Notes under the pieces: model-generated
Databases searched by the model: none
Told to the model about the DNA's origin: nothing
What the model saw: only the letters and a program-made list of their open reading frames with translations
Made by a program: the position numbers and the translations under genes
In this document: piece after piece, positions 35,905 through 44,827 of the stretch
Layout: every line of letters begins with the position of its first letter
Numbering within the stretch: position 1 is the stretch's first letter
Source: Bartonella sp. HY328
GTDB lineage: Bacteria; Pseudomonadota; Alphaproteobacteria; Rhizobiales; Rhizobiaceae
Length of the DNA stretch: 64,000 nt
NCBI RefSeq assembly: GCF_025449335.1
Contig: NZ_CP104883.1
Coordinates: 1,232,501-1,296,500, forward strand
Reading direction: 5' to 3'

Positions 35905-37464
35905 ATGAGCACAAAACATCCTGACAGTATCCTTATTATTGATTTCGGCAGCCAAGTAACGCAGCTTATTGCAAGACGTGTGCGTGAAGCTGGCGTTTAT
36001 TCTGAAGTCGTTCCTTTTCAATCGGCAGTTGAAGGTTTTCATCGTATAAAGCCTAAGGCCGTTATCCTATCAGGCAGCCCGCATTCTACCACTGATATTG
36101 GTAGCCCGCGTGCGCCACAAGAAATATTTGAAGCTGGTATTCCAGTTCTTGGCATTTGCTATGGTGAGCAAACCATGTGCGAGCAATTGGGTGGCAAGGT
36201 AGAGGCTGGCCATGATCGCGAATTTGGTCGAGCTTTTTTACAAGTTGACCAAGATAGCCCGTTATTTGACGGCGTTTGGGAAAAAGGCTCGCGCCATCAA
36301 GTCTGGATGAGCCATGGTGATCGCGTTGTTGCCTTGCCAGAAGGCTTTAAAGTGATTGGTACATCGCAAGGTGCTCCTTTTGCGGCGATTGCTGATGAAA
36401 AACGTCATTTTTATGCCGTACAATTTCATCCTGAAGTGGTCCATACACCTGATGGCCATTTGTTAATCCAAAACTTTGTCCATAAAATTGCTGGTCTTAA
36501 AGGCGATTGGACAATGGCCGCCTATCGTGAACAAGCTATTGCAGCGATTCGTAGCCAAGTTGGTGGCGCAAAAGTTATCTGTGGCCTATCGGGCGGCGTT
36601 GATTCTTCTGTGGCAGCCGTTCTTATTCATGAAGCAATTGGTGATCAGCTTACTTGTATTTTTGTCGATCACGGCTTATTGCGTAAAAATGAAGCAGCAG
36701 AAGTTGTTTCAATGTTCCGCGAGACCTATAATATCCCGCTTGTCCATGTTGATGCGTCGGATATGTTTATTGATGCCCTTGAAGGGGTGAGCGATCCTGA
36801 AGAAAAGCGCAAAACTATTGGTCGCTTGTTTATTGAAGTGTTTGAAGCGGAAGCCAAAAAAATTGGCGGTGCAGAATTTTTGGCGCAAGGTACGCTTTAT
36901 CCTGACGTTATTGAAAGCGTGTCCTTTACAGGTGGCCCTTCGGTTACCATTAAAAGCCATCACAATGTTGGCGGCTTGCCTGAGCGCATGAATATGAAAT
37001 TGCTTGAACCTTTGCGTGAATTGTTCAAGGATGAAGTGCGCGCGCTTGGTCGTGAGCTTGGTTTGCCTGCAAGTTTTATTGGTCGCCATCCTTTCCCTGG
37101 CCCTGGTCTTGCTATTCGTTGTCCAGGCGGCATTACCCGTGAAAAATTAAATATTTTGCGCGAAGCCGATGCAATCTATCTTGATGAAATTCGCAATGCT
37201 GGTCTTTATGATGTGATTTGGCAGGCTTTTGCTGTATTGCTTCCAGTACAAACTGTTGGCGTTATGGGCGATGGTCGCACCTATGAATTTGTTTGTGCTC
37301 TGCGTGCTGTAACTTCGGTTGATGGTATGACGGCTGATTTTTATCACTATGATATGGATTTCCTCGGCCGTGCTGCAACCCGCATTATTAATGAAGTGCG
37401 TGGTATTAATCGTGTTGTTTATGATGTGACATCAAAACCACCTGGCACTATCGAGTGGGAATGA
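35905..37464 (+). CDS. guaA: GMP synthase (glutamine-hydrolysing)
   Basis: 519 residues from ATG 35905 (MSTKHPDSILIIDFGSQ); TTG 35896 is in frame and ignored. It converts XMP to GMP. The class I glutaminase domain has GICYGEQTMCEQLGG with catalytic Cys near 85 and FHPEV. The ATP-pyrophosphatase domain has LSGGVDSSVAAV, and the C-terminal dimerisation domain ends SKPPGTIEWE. The gene is whole. Its last bases GAGTGGGAATGA form the left attachment site of the island that follows; guaA 3' ends are a known insertion point for integrative elements. Confidence 0.97.
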   Translation: MSTKHPDSILIIDFGSQVTQLIARRVREAGVYSEVVPFQSAVEGFHRIKPKAVILSGSPHSTTDIGSPRAPQEIFEAGIPVLGICYGEQTMCEQLGGKVEAGHDREFGRAFLQVDQDSPLFDGVWEKGSRHQVWMSHGDRVVALPEGFKVIGTSQGAPFAAIADEKRHFYAVQFHPEVVHTPDGHLLIQNFVHKIAGLKGDWTMAAYREQAIAAIRSQVGGAKVICGLSGGVDSSVAAVLIHEAIGDQLTCIFVDHGLLRKNEAAEVVSMFRETYNIPLVHVDASDMFIDALEGVSDPEEKRKTIGRLFIEVFEAEAKKIGGAEFLAQGTLYPDVIESVSFTGGPSVTIKSHHNVGGLPERMNMKLLEPLRELFKDEVRALGRELGLPASFIGRHPFPGPGLAIRCPGGITREKLNILREADAIYLDEIRNAGLYDVIWQAFAVLLPVQTVGVMGDGRTYEFVCALRAVTSVDGMTADFYHYDMDFLGRAATRIINEVRGINRVVYDVTSKPPGTIEWE

Positions 37465-37466
37465 TT
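37453..37466 (+). repeat. Left attachment site (attL) at the guaA 3' end
   Basis: GAGTGGGAATGATT overlaps the guaA stop codon. A 13-of-14 match, GAGTGGGAATAATT, lies at 44758-44771 in the same orientation. The pair bounds the integrase remnant and the GC-rich defence genes. Confidence 0.6.
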
Positions 37467-37722
37467 CAGGTTCTTATTTTCAGTTTGAAAAAATAAAATA
37501 TCATACGTAACTATTTAAATATAAAGTTAAAAATAAAATTTCCTATTTTTGTGATGTGTGGGGTAATTTACTAAAAGTTGGGTAATTTGTGGATATTTAG
37601 CTTATAGTGGTTTTGTTAGTTTTTCTATTTTACCGTTAATATTGACTCTTATTGGGTGAATAAAAAGCCTATCTTTTTGTTTTTAATGTATAAAACATTA
37701 ATTTGATGGGTAACGGTAAAAT

Positions 37723-38929
37723 ATGAAAAGACTAAGTTACATGCTGAATAATGCCACATTAAAACAATTATAAGCACATGATAAATTATATAAGGTAAGT
37801 GATGCTGATGGGCTTTGTGTCCGTGTCGCAGTCACCGGAACCATATCTTTCCATTTTGACTAAAAACTAAGCGGACAGAAGGAAACTGTGCAATTCGGGC
37901 GCTATGACAATGAGAATGGAATTTCTCTTGTTGAAGCGCGCGAAATGCTTGCTGATGCAAGGAAGTTGATAGAGCAGGGGCGTTCTCCGGCTAAATAAAA
38001 GCAGTTGTTAAAGCATAATATACAACTGAATGCGTGGTTTTCAAATATTGCTGCACAATGGTTTCAAGCAATTACTATGCCCGAAAATATGAAATCTATG
38101 TATATGGCTGTATATAAGAATGATATTAAGTAATATCTTAGCATGCGTTTACTGGCAGATATTATGGATGAAGATGTAAGGGCACTTTGCAATAAAGCTC
38201 TATTAAGAGAAGCACCTGCTACAGCCCATCAGATATAGTAAATCGTCAGACAGATTTTCATGTTTTCTTCTCAAAGAGGATTAAAAATAGAAAGTCCGAC
38301 GGATCATATTCAGCCAACCTTTATTGATGGCGTTTTACCTTGCCGTAGTATTTTTTCAATGTATGAATTTGCAATTATTTTAAGAACACTGGATGACGTT
38401 CAAGTATTACCAACAATCCGCCTGGAATTGCCTTTACTAGTACTCACAATGATTCGTAAGAATTTGTTGCGCAAGTCCACATGGAATGAGATTGACTTTG
38501 AAAGCGCTGTTTGGAGAATACCAAAAGAGCGAGTTGGGACAACTGCAGATCGTACCATCTATCTATCGCAGCAAGCTTTCGATATTATGGTTGCGTTAAA
38601 GGTGTGTGCAGGGCGTTCAAAATATCTCATTTCTTCGCGATATGATGCACATGCTCCTCTATCTCGATCTACATTCAATCAGGCGGTATCTTCAATATCA
38701 AAACGCGCACAAAAGGAAGGCTATACCTTAGCTTCTTTAACTGTGGATGATCTTAGTGTTTCTGGAGAGGTGGTAATAAAGAACAAGGTTTTGATGAAAC
38801 TGTTGCCGATATTTGCTTTAATCGGGAGGGAGGAAATTAAGAGAACAGCGCACGAAAGAATATCGGACTGAACGTCGCGAACTTATGCAACATTGGGCCG
38901 ATAGCTTGGATGCGGTTTTTAAAATATAA
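37723..38929 (+). pseudogene. Decayed P4-type tyrosine recombinase (integrase)
   Basis: From ATG 37723 one frame runs to 38871 and reads as a P4-family integrase: KLYKVSDADGLCVRV, GRYDNENGISLVEAREMLAD, ARKLIEQGRSPAK, then WNEIDFESAVWRIPKER and RTIYLSQQAFDIM. It is broken by six in-frame stops: TAA at 37771, 37861, 37996, 38131, TAG at 38236 and TAA at 38239. After about 38780 the frame shifts, and the family C-terminus YRTERRELMQHWADSLDAVF is read from 38849 to TAA 38927. The catalytic HxxR and Tyr boxes fall in the damaged part. No functional product is expected. Its position right after guaA identifies the element's insertion specificity. Confidence 0.85.
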
Positions 38930-38974
38930 AGATTAGTATAATTTATCATAGTTTCATTGTAGAGAAGCAAAAAT

Positions 38975-40216
38975 ATGACTGATGATGTTCATATTCTAGC
39001 GCGTCAAGAGTTATTTGATTTAGTTTGGTCTATCCCCGTACAGAAGGCTGCAGGATCTCTTGGTTTATCTGATCGCGGATTAGCAAAAATATGAGTACGT
39101 CATCGTGTGCCTAGTCCATCACGTGGATATTGGGCACGGGTTCAAGCCGGTCAAAAATTTAAACTACCAATGTTGCCTGAAATTGATAATCCACATTTGG
39201 ATCGTATTTATATTATATCCATTATGCTCATCTTAAACAGGATAAAAAAGATATTCTGCGGAAGATTAAGGAGCAACAAGCTTTAACCGATAAAAATCCT
39301 TCAACATCTTTTAATATAAAGTCATTAGAAGCACAAAAGGTAGATGCTGTGATAAAAAAACAGTTATGGCTTTGCGTAAAAATGTTCCGGATGGTGATGG
39401 ACTTGTTTGCGCAATAGGAGAAGGCTTTTGTAGAATTAAAGTCCATAAAGATTGTGTAGAACATGCAGTATTAATTATCCAGATGTTATCTTTAGCATCA
39501 CAAAAAGAGGGGCTATTTTTAGAGCCTGATGGACAACAAAAGAAAGTTTCTATTGGAGAAGATAGCGTAACTTTTTGCTTGTGAGAAATAACGCGTCGGC
39601 AAAAACACATTCCTACCGATGAAGAAACAAAACGATATGAGCGTTATGAATTAAAAAAGAGCGAGGGCGTAAAAATGGTGATTGGTCTCTTTCTTATGAA
39701 AGGTTTTGGCCGTATTTTGATTATGTTACTACTGGGAAGTTAGTGTTTGAAATTAATAGTTACAAATATGGAATGCGCAAGAGTGGGGCGGACGGAAAAA
39801 GACAGACGGTTGTGTCATTCATTGCACAGATCATATTAAGTATCAAGGTTCTATTAGAAACTGGGAAGTAAAAACGCGAGCGCGCGAGAGAAGCTGCTTG
39901 TCGAAGGGAAGAATATGAAAGAAGGGCAAAATTTGCTAAAAGACGGCAAGTGCGTGAAGATGATAGATTAGCTTATTTGTTGGAATTCAAGCAGCTTGAT
40001 GGAAAATTAAAAGAAATGCGATTATGGGTCGATATCCTAAAACAAAAGAATCAAAATGCCCATGATCGTAATCTTCCGTGCATGATAGAATGGGCTGAAA
40101 AGTACATATTTGAACAAGAGGCAAATTTATCGATTGAGAATATTAGCGAAAAAATTTCGAGTAAGGATCTGTTCCCTGAAATTGATAATCTCTATGACCC
40201 ACTTGGAGATCCATAA
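38975..40216 (+). pseudogene. Decayed companion gene often found beside integrases
   Basis: ATG 38975 begins ARQELFDLVWSIPVQKAAGS then LGLSDRGLAKI, a TGA at 39092, and continues in the same frame VRHRVPSPSRGYWARVQAGQ. I know this N-terminus (ELVW, LAKIC, GYWAK) from a family of unknown proteins common next to phage-type integrases. After frameshifts, further pieces follow: an internal part near 39366-39584 and LPCMIEWAEKYIFEQEANL towards the end at 40216. It has at least one stop and two or more frameshifts, so it is inactive. The function of the family is not known to me. Confidence 0.65.
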
Positions 40217-40385
40217 TTATAATAGATTGTACTACTATATTTGTTAAAAAAATGATTTATATGGCTAGTTTTACTAATGAATCTAAGTGAGCCTTAGCCA
40301 TTCGCCCGTTTAAACTGATGCAGTACATTGGACTGTCCCTATTTTTTAACCGGACACGTGACATAAGATAGAAAGGCTTAAGCTC
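40217..40385. other. Spacer before the defence genes
   Basis: 170 bases. Near 40331 the string CTGTCCCTATTTTTTAACC followed by GGACACGTGACATAAG looks like the end of an insertion sequence, but no transposase or partner repeat is present. Composition changes from AT-rich to GC-richer after about 40400. Confidence 0.3.
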
Positions 40386-40408
40386 GTGCTTAAGGATATG
40401 CTTATGTC
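40360..40408. promoter_or_regulatory. 49-bp imperfect palindrome before the defence genes
   Basis: Outer arms GACATAAG (40360-40367) and CTTATGTC (40401-40408) are perfect complements. Inner arms CTTAAGC and GCTTAAG form a 7-bp stem over TCGT. The site covers the first codons of the small frame that starts at 40386. It could be an operator for a repressor or an mRNA hairpin that masks translation. Confidence 0.4.
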
Positions 40409-40664
40409 CGATGGAATAAATCAGGTCGAGTTTCTGGAGAACTGGTTGCCGAAAAGTGTTCAGCGCGCGGTCCTTAAGAATAGGGCTAACCCTGACCAGG
40501 TATCGGTCGGAGCGAGAGGTGGCCGTTCACAAAACCGTCGCATTGACACCAATATACAGGAGTTGTATAATATCGGACTTGCCAATGAAGAGTTTTATTG
40601 TTTGACATTTCTTCAACCGTTCTTGAGCAAGCGTGGAGTCTTTTATAGTGGGGTACTTTCATGA
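40386..40664 (+). CDS. Short unrecognised frame overlapping the nuclease gene start
   Basis: 92 residues from GTG 40386, or 88 or 86 from the in-frame ATGs at 40398 and 40404. The stop TGA overlaps the gajA-like ATG (ATGA), the usual sign of coupled translation. The product is basic, with ARGGRSQNRRIDTN in the middle and a hydrophobic FYCLTFLQPF near the end. No membrane helix and no motif I know. It may be a small accessory protein of the defence pair, or the truncated tail of an older gene through which translation reads. Codon composition lies between the AT-rich left part and the GC-rich pair. Confidence 0.4.
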   Translation: MLKDMLMSDGINQVEFLENWLPKSVQRAVLKNRANPDQVSVGARGGRSQNRRIDTNIQELYNIGLANEEFYCLTFLQPFLSKRGVFYSGVLS

Positions 40665-42649
40665 AGATCGAAACTATAGCGGTACGTAATTTTCGCTGCT
40701 TCGGTCCTGAGTGGATAGAGGTACGTTTGCAGGAGCAGGTAACGGCCTTCGTCGGAGGAAATGGTTCGGGCAAGACGGCGCTGTTCCAAGCACTGTCTCG
40801 GATTTTTGGTGTGACGAGGACGGACAGGACCGTCACCAAGAAAGACTTTCATATCGCTCATGACGAAGAGGCATTGCCAAATGGGCAGGCATTGGAGATC
40901 GAATGCCTACTGGGCTTCCCGGAGCTAGACAAAGAAGAGGACGAAGACGTCAATGCCGTCCCTGACTTTTTCAATCACATGGCTGCCTCGGGTCCCGATG
41001 AACCGTTGAAGGCGCGCATCCGACTTGTCGCCAGATGGATCGAAGACGGAACGTCGGACGGCACCGTTGAAGAAGACATCAGGTGGATCACAACGCTTGA
41101 CAAGGAATTTGTATGGGAGAACTGTCCGAGGGTCTCAGCTGTGGATCGCGCGAGTATTCAGGTCATCTATGTTCCAGCCCTTCGCAACGCCGCTGACCGT
41201 GTCACCGAGCTTCTGAAGGGCCGTTTGTGGCGAGCGGCGCTCTGGTCGGCTGATCTTGGCGCACGTGCTACGGAAGGGGCTGAACTTATCCAGAACCAGT
41301 TCGACCAAGAGGCTCCTGCAAACTTTATCATCGAACGTCTGACGCATAGGTGGCAGCAGGTTTACGAAGGCGACACGGACACTACCCCCAATCTTCGGCT
41401 GATCGATAGCGGGATCGAAGAACTGGTGCGGCGCGCGGAGTTCGTATTCCATCCTGACGAGGCCGGTCGAAATAGAAACCTTGCCGATCTCAGCGACGGT
41501 CAGCGCTCGCTTTTCCACATCGCTCTGACTGCTGCGACGCTAGAAACTGAGCAGGCTGCGCTTGCCCTCGCTGCGGCGGAGAGCCCGTTCGATCAGGAAA
41601 AGCTAAGGCGTACTCATCTGACCCTTCTCGCGATTGAAGAGCCCGAAAACAACCTCTCACCGTTCTTCCTGTCGAGGGTCGTGACGCAAGCGCGGGAGAT
41701 CGGCGAGATGGGCACGGCCCAGGCGCTCATCTCAAGCCATAGCGCCAGCATTCTTTCGCGCATCGAGGCAGATGAAGTCCGCTTCTTCCGAATTGACAGA
41801 CAGACGCGCCGCACCTCCGTGAGGCTGCTGACTTTGCCGGAAAATGATGACGAAGCGAGCGCATATGTGCGACTTGCGGTCCGCTCTTATCCGGAACTTT
41901 ATTTTGCGCGGTTCGTGATCCTGGCGGAGGGGGATTCGGAGCGGATCGTTGTGCCCCGGCTTGCCGAAGCCAAAGGCGTACCGCTTGATCCGTCATTTGT
42001 TCCGGTCGTTCCCTTGGGGGGGCGATATGTCTCTCATTTCTGGAGACTGCTCACCGATCTTGGCATTCCTTACGCCACGCTGCTGGATTTTGATCTTGGC
42101 CGCGCTCATGGCGGAGCCAACATGATCCGAACCACGGTCGCAGCTCTCAAGCAGGTGGGACGTGACCTGACCACAAATTCCCTCGTCGTTAACCGCACGA
42201 TCGATCTCTACGATCTCGACAGTTTGGTCGATAAGGATGTTCTCAATAATTGGCAGGATAATGACTGGCTTCAGGCCCTCAGGCATGAAGCCGTCTTCTT
42301 TTCCGATCCCATCGACCTGGATTTCGCAATGTTGCAGGCGTTTCCTGCTGCCTACCAGCACCCAAATCCGAACGGTCGAGGTCCAAGGACAACGGCGGAG
42401 GCGATTGCCGAAAAAAAGAAGGTCGTCCTTAAAACTAATGGAAAACCCGATATCTATGACGACGATCGATGGGACGATAGCTTCGCCTGGTATCCATATC
42501 TCTTCCTCAGCCGTAGCAAGCCGGAAACTCATCTCGCTGCCTTAAGCAGGATTACAAATCAAAACCTTGTCTACCACGCTCCGCGGGAATTGAGTGCCCT
42601 GATCGATCATGTGAGAGATGTTTTGTTTCCTGAGCCGGGTGAAGACTAA
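40661..42649 (+). CDS. gajA: OLD-family ATP-dependent endonuclease, GajA-like (Gabija)
   Basis: 662 residues. An ABC-type ATPase domain is split: Walker A GGNGSGKT at 32-39, signature LSDGQRSLFHIAL near 275 and Walker B LLAIEEPENNLSP near 320. A C-terminal TOPRIM domain follows with FVILAEGDSERIVV (catalytic Glu near 420) and TLLDFDLGRAHGG (Asp pair near 475). In Gabija the homologue is a tetrameric DNA nickase kept off by nucleotides and triggered when phage replication lowers them. The known B. cereus GajA has 578 residues, so this one is longer. It is GC-rich against its flanks. The stop TAA shares its last A with the ATG of the helicase gene. A single class 2 OLD nuclease outside Gabija is the alternative. 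Confidence 0.8.
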   Translation: MKIETIAVRNFRCFGPEWIEVRLQEQVTAFVGGNGSGKTALFQALSRIFGVTRTDRTVTKKDFHIAHDEEALPNGQALEIECLLGFPELDKEEDEDVNAVPDFFNHMAASGPDEPLKARIRLVARWIEDGTSDGTVEEDIRWITTLDKEFVWENCPRVSAVDRASIQVIYVPALRNAADRVTELLKGRLWRAALWSADLGARATEGAELIQNQFDQEAPANFIIERLTHRWQQVYEGDTDTTPNLRLIDSGIEELVRRAEFVFHPDEAGRNRNLADLSDGQRSLFHIALTAATLETEQAALALAAAESPFDQEKLRRTHLTLLAIEEPENNLSPFFLSRVVTQAREIGEMGTAQALISSHSASILSRIEADEVRFFRIDRQTRRTSVRLLTLPENDDEASAYVRLAVRSYPELYFARFVILAEGDSERIVVPRLAEAKGVPLDPSFVPVVPLGGRYVSHFWRLLTDLGIPYATLLDFDLGRAHGGANMIRTTVAALKQVGRDLTTNSLVVNRTIDLYDLDSLVDKDVLNNWQDNDWLQALRHEAVFFSDPIDLDFAMLQAFPAAYQHPNPNGRGPRTTAEAIAEKKKVVLKTNGKPDIYDDDRWDDSFAWYPYLFLSRSKPETHLAALSRITNQNLVYHAPRELSALIDHVRDVLFPEPGED

Positions 42650-44517
42650 TGCCAGTTTTGCCGCAAGATTGGCGACCACAAGGGGTCGATGACCTTGAGC
42701 CGCGAGCGTGGGAGGCTTTGCGAGAAACCGCACGGAGCGTTTGCGTTACAGCTGGCGCCGGAGCGGGCAAGACAGAATTTTTGGCGCAAAAGGCGGCCTA
42801 TCTTCTTCAGATTGGTCGTTGTCCCGAGCCAAAGCGTATCCTCGCGATCAGCTTTAAGCGCGAAGCTGCCCAAAATCTTGCAACTCGGGTTCGTCAGCGC
42901 TGCCCTGCAGACCAGGCTCGCAGGTTTCACTCGATGACTTTCGATGCATTCACTAAGCAGATGTTGGATCACTTCCGCTTGTCGATCCCAGATGATTATC
43001 GACCGCCGGCAGACTACAGTATCGCGTTTCCCTCAAGACAGGATTTTGACTTATTCCTGCGAACTCACGAACGCCTAGATGTCAGTGCAGACCGTTTTGA
43101 AAGGGAGATTGCTAGTACGGCGCTGCCGTACGAAGAAACAGTTGAGGATCCGCGCGCGCGCGAGCTGCTTCGTGCCTACTGGGATGATCAGTACGCCATG
43201 CCGGACGGTGCGCTGGTCTCATTTGTGATGATCAACCGCCTCGTTGAGTACATGCTGCGCTCAAATCTAAGGATCAAGCGCGCTCTACGTCTAACTTATC
43301 CCTTTGTTTTTCTTGACGAGTTCCAAGATACGACCTACGGACAATACAGTCTAGTGAATGCCGCGTTTCGAGATAGCAATTCTGTATTCACCGCTGTTGG
43401 AGACGACAAGCAAAAGATTATGGGCTGGGCGGGCGCAATGAATAACGCGTTCGACGAGTTTACCGCCGACTTCAATGCCGTTCGCCATGCGCTTCTCCGG
43501 AATTGGAGATCGCACCAGGCTCTAGTTGCCATCCAGCATGTCATCGCACAGCAGATTGATCCAGACGTTGAGGAAGTCGAAGCCCGGGGCGAGTTAGAGG
43601 TCGATGGAGAGACGGCAGCTATCTGGATGTTCGACAGCTGCGAGCAGGAAGCAGAGCAGATAGCGCGATGGATTAGAAGTGAAGTCGATGAGGGCCGCAT
43701 TGCTCCGCACGATCTCGCAATCCTTGTGCGCATGCGGGCGAACAATGTTGAAGATGATCTTGCTCCAGTTCTGCGCAAATACGGCCTAACACTGCGCAAT
43801 CTTGCCAGGAACGTCGGTGAAATCACCATTCAGGACTTATTAGCCGAACCTCTTACGGAAATACTTCTTCCTCTCTTGCGGCTTGGAGCAAAGGCGCGCG
43901 ACCCAGAGGCTTGGAGCGCGACGCAAGAGCGTTTGCAAGCGTTGATGGGCGCCCACTCGGAAGATGAGGCCGCGCAGGAGCACTTGCAACGGGATATCGA
44001 AAAGTTCTCGAGGAATCTTCGACAGACAATGCGTGAGGAACCGCCTGATCCGGTAGTGGCTAATAGGCTGTTTGCGCAGGCATTGGATTTCGTTGGAGTT
44101 GAGGGTCTGCGTCAGGCCTACCCCGAATATCGGCGTGACGCTGATTTCCAACGCGTGCGGAATGGCTTCCAAATCCTTTTGCAAGAATGTGTCGAAAGCG
44201 CTGCGGATTGGAGTTACGTTCTTGATCGGTTCGAAGGTAAGGGACAGGTCCAACTTATGACGATTCACAAGAGCAAGGGCCTAGAATTCCACACAATGAT
44301 CTTTTTCGGGCTCGACGATCAGACATGGTGGAGCCTCTCGCCGAATCGCGGTGAAGAACTCAATTCATTTTTTGTTGCTTTTACTCGTGCTATGCAGCGG
44401 GCATTCTTCTCTTATTGTTCCGAACGGGGTAATGCCATCGGCTGGCTAGAGCAGCTTCTTGTGCCCGCAGGTGTAAAACGGATCGACGGAGCCGATATCC
44501 TCACTTCCGATAAGTAA
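42649..44517 (+). CDS. gajB: UvrD-like superfamily 1 helicase, GajB-like (Gabija)
   Basis: 622 residues. Walker A TAGAGAGKT at 34-42, FLDEFQDTTYGQYS (motif II) near 222, VGDDKQKIMGWAGA (motif III) near 250, LRNWRS (motif IV), TIHKSKGLEFHTMIFFGLDD (motif V) near 537 and FFVAFTRAMQRAFFSY (motif VI) near 573. All SF1A motifs are present, so it should hydrolyse ATP on DNA. In Gabija, GajB senses DNA ends and activates GajA. The one-base overlap with the nuclease gene and the shared high GC show the two moved together. It is longer than the 494-residue reference GajB; the extra length lies between motifs IV and V. Confidence 0.8.
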   Translation: MPVLPQDWRPQGVDDLEPRAWEALRETARSVCVTAGAGAGKTEFLAQKAAYLLQIGRCPEPKRILAISFKREAAQNLATRVRQRCPADQARRFHSMTFDAFTKQMLDHFRLSIPDDYRPPADYSIAFPSRQDFDLFLRTHERLDVSADRFEREIASTALPYEETVEDPRARELLRAYWDDQYAMPDGALVSFVMINRLVEYMLRSNLRIKRALRLTYPFVFLDEFQDTTYGQYSLVNAAFRDSNSVFTAVGDDKQKIMGWAGAMNNAFDEFTADFNAVRHALLRNWRSHQALVAIQHVIAQQIDPDVEEVEARGELEVDGETAAIWMFDSCEQEAEQIARWIRSEVDEGRIAPHDLAILVRMRANNVEDDLAPVLRKYGLTLRNLARNVGEITIQDLLAEPLTEILLPLLRLGAKARDPEAWSATQERLQALMGAHSEDEAAQEHLQRDIEKFSRNLRQTMREEPPDPVVANRLFAQALDFVGVEGLRQAYPEYRRDADFQRVRNGFQILLQECVESAADWSYVLDRFEGKGQVQLMTIHKSKGLEFHTMIFFGLDDQTWWSLSPNRGEELNSFFVAFTRAMQRAFFSYCSERGNAIGWLEQLLVPAGVKRIDGADILTSDK

Positions 44518-44757
44518 GAATGGCAGGTGCCGAGAGCCATAAATTAAATTCGCAGATGGTTTATGCCAATTGGTTGTATGATATTTTAAATGACAATATC
44601 GGGATGGGGCACAGACATCACCTATTTAATTTTTTTTACGCAATTTAAATTATGAAAACAGCTAGATAATAATTCCATGGTCTATAAATAGACAAAAAAA
44701 TCTAAGAAAATTTGTTTTTGCCATTTTAAAAAAAGGGTTACAAATAAATCAATAATT
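44518..44757. other. Right end of the island, non-coding
   Basis: 240 bases turning quickly AT-rich. An ATG at 44520 opens 42 codons (to 44648) directly after the helicase stop, but I cannot support it as a gene. Poly-T and poly-A runs near 44627 and 44728 have no clear stem. Confidence 0.35.
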
Positions 44758-44771
44758 GAGTGGGAATAATT
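44758..44771 (+). repeat. Right attachment site (attR)
   Basis: GAGTGGGAATAATT repeats the guaA 3' end GAGTGGGAATGATT with one mismatch and in the same orientation. It lies where GC-rich foreign sequence ends and ordinary AT-rich sequence resumes. Confidence 0.55.
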
Positions 44772-44827
44772 GCATCCTTACGTGGGACAATTGCAATTAA
44801 ATAAATGGCAGCGCTTTTTTTAATTAT

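Larger units (their letters stand above)
37453..44771. mobile_element. guaA-associated genomic island with Gabija-like cargo
   Basis: About 7.3 kb between the two attachment-site copies. Order: attL at the guaA end, P4-type integrase remnant in the direction of guaA, decayed companion gene, short coupled frame, gajA-like, gajB-like, attR. The two defence genes are clearly GC-richer than the rest: the sixty bases 41461-41520 hold 35 G or C, against 25 in 39661-39720 by hand count. Integrase and companion are full of stops, so the element can probably no longer move by itself. The borders rest on one short imperfect repeat plus composition. Confidence 0.65.

Noticed and set aside
37771..38241. 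Stop-codon reassignment to explain the integrase stops
   Set aside because: TAA and TAG end ordinary genes in this window and all other genes use standard code; simple decay is enough.
40331..40380. Insertion-sequence end near the defence genes
   Set aside because: Only one IS-like end string is present; no transposase, no opposite end and no target duplication.
44520..44648. 42-codon frame right after the helicase gene
   Set aside because: Crosses the change from GC-rich to AT-rich sequence and shows no protein pattern or own start signal.
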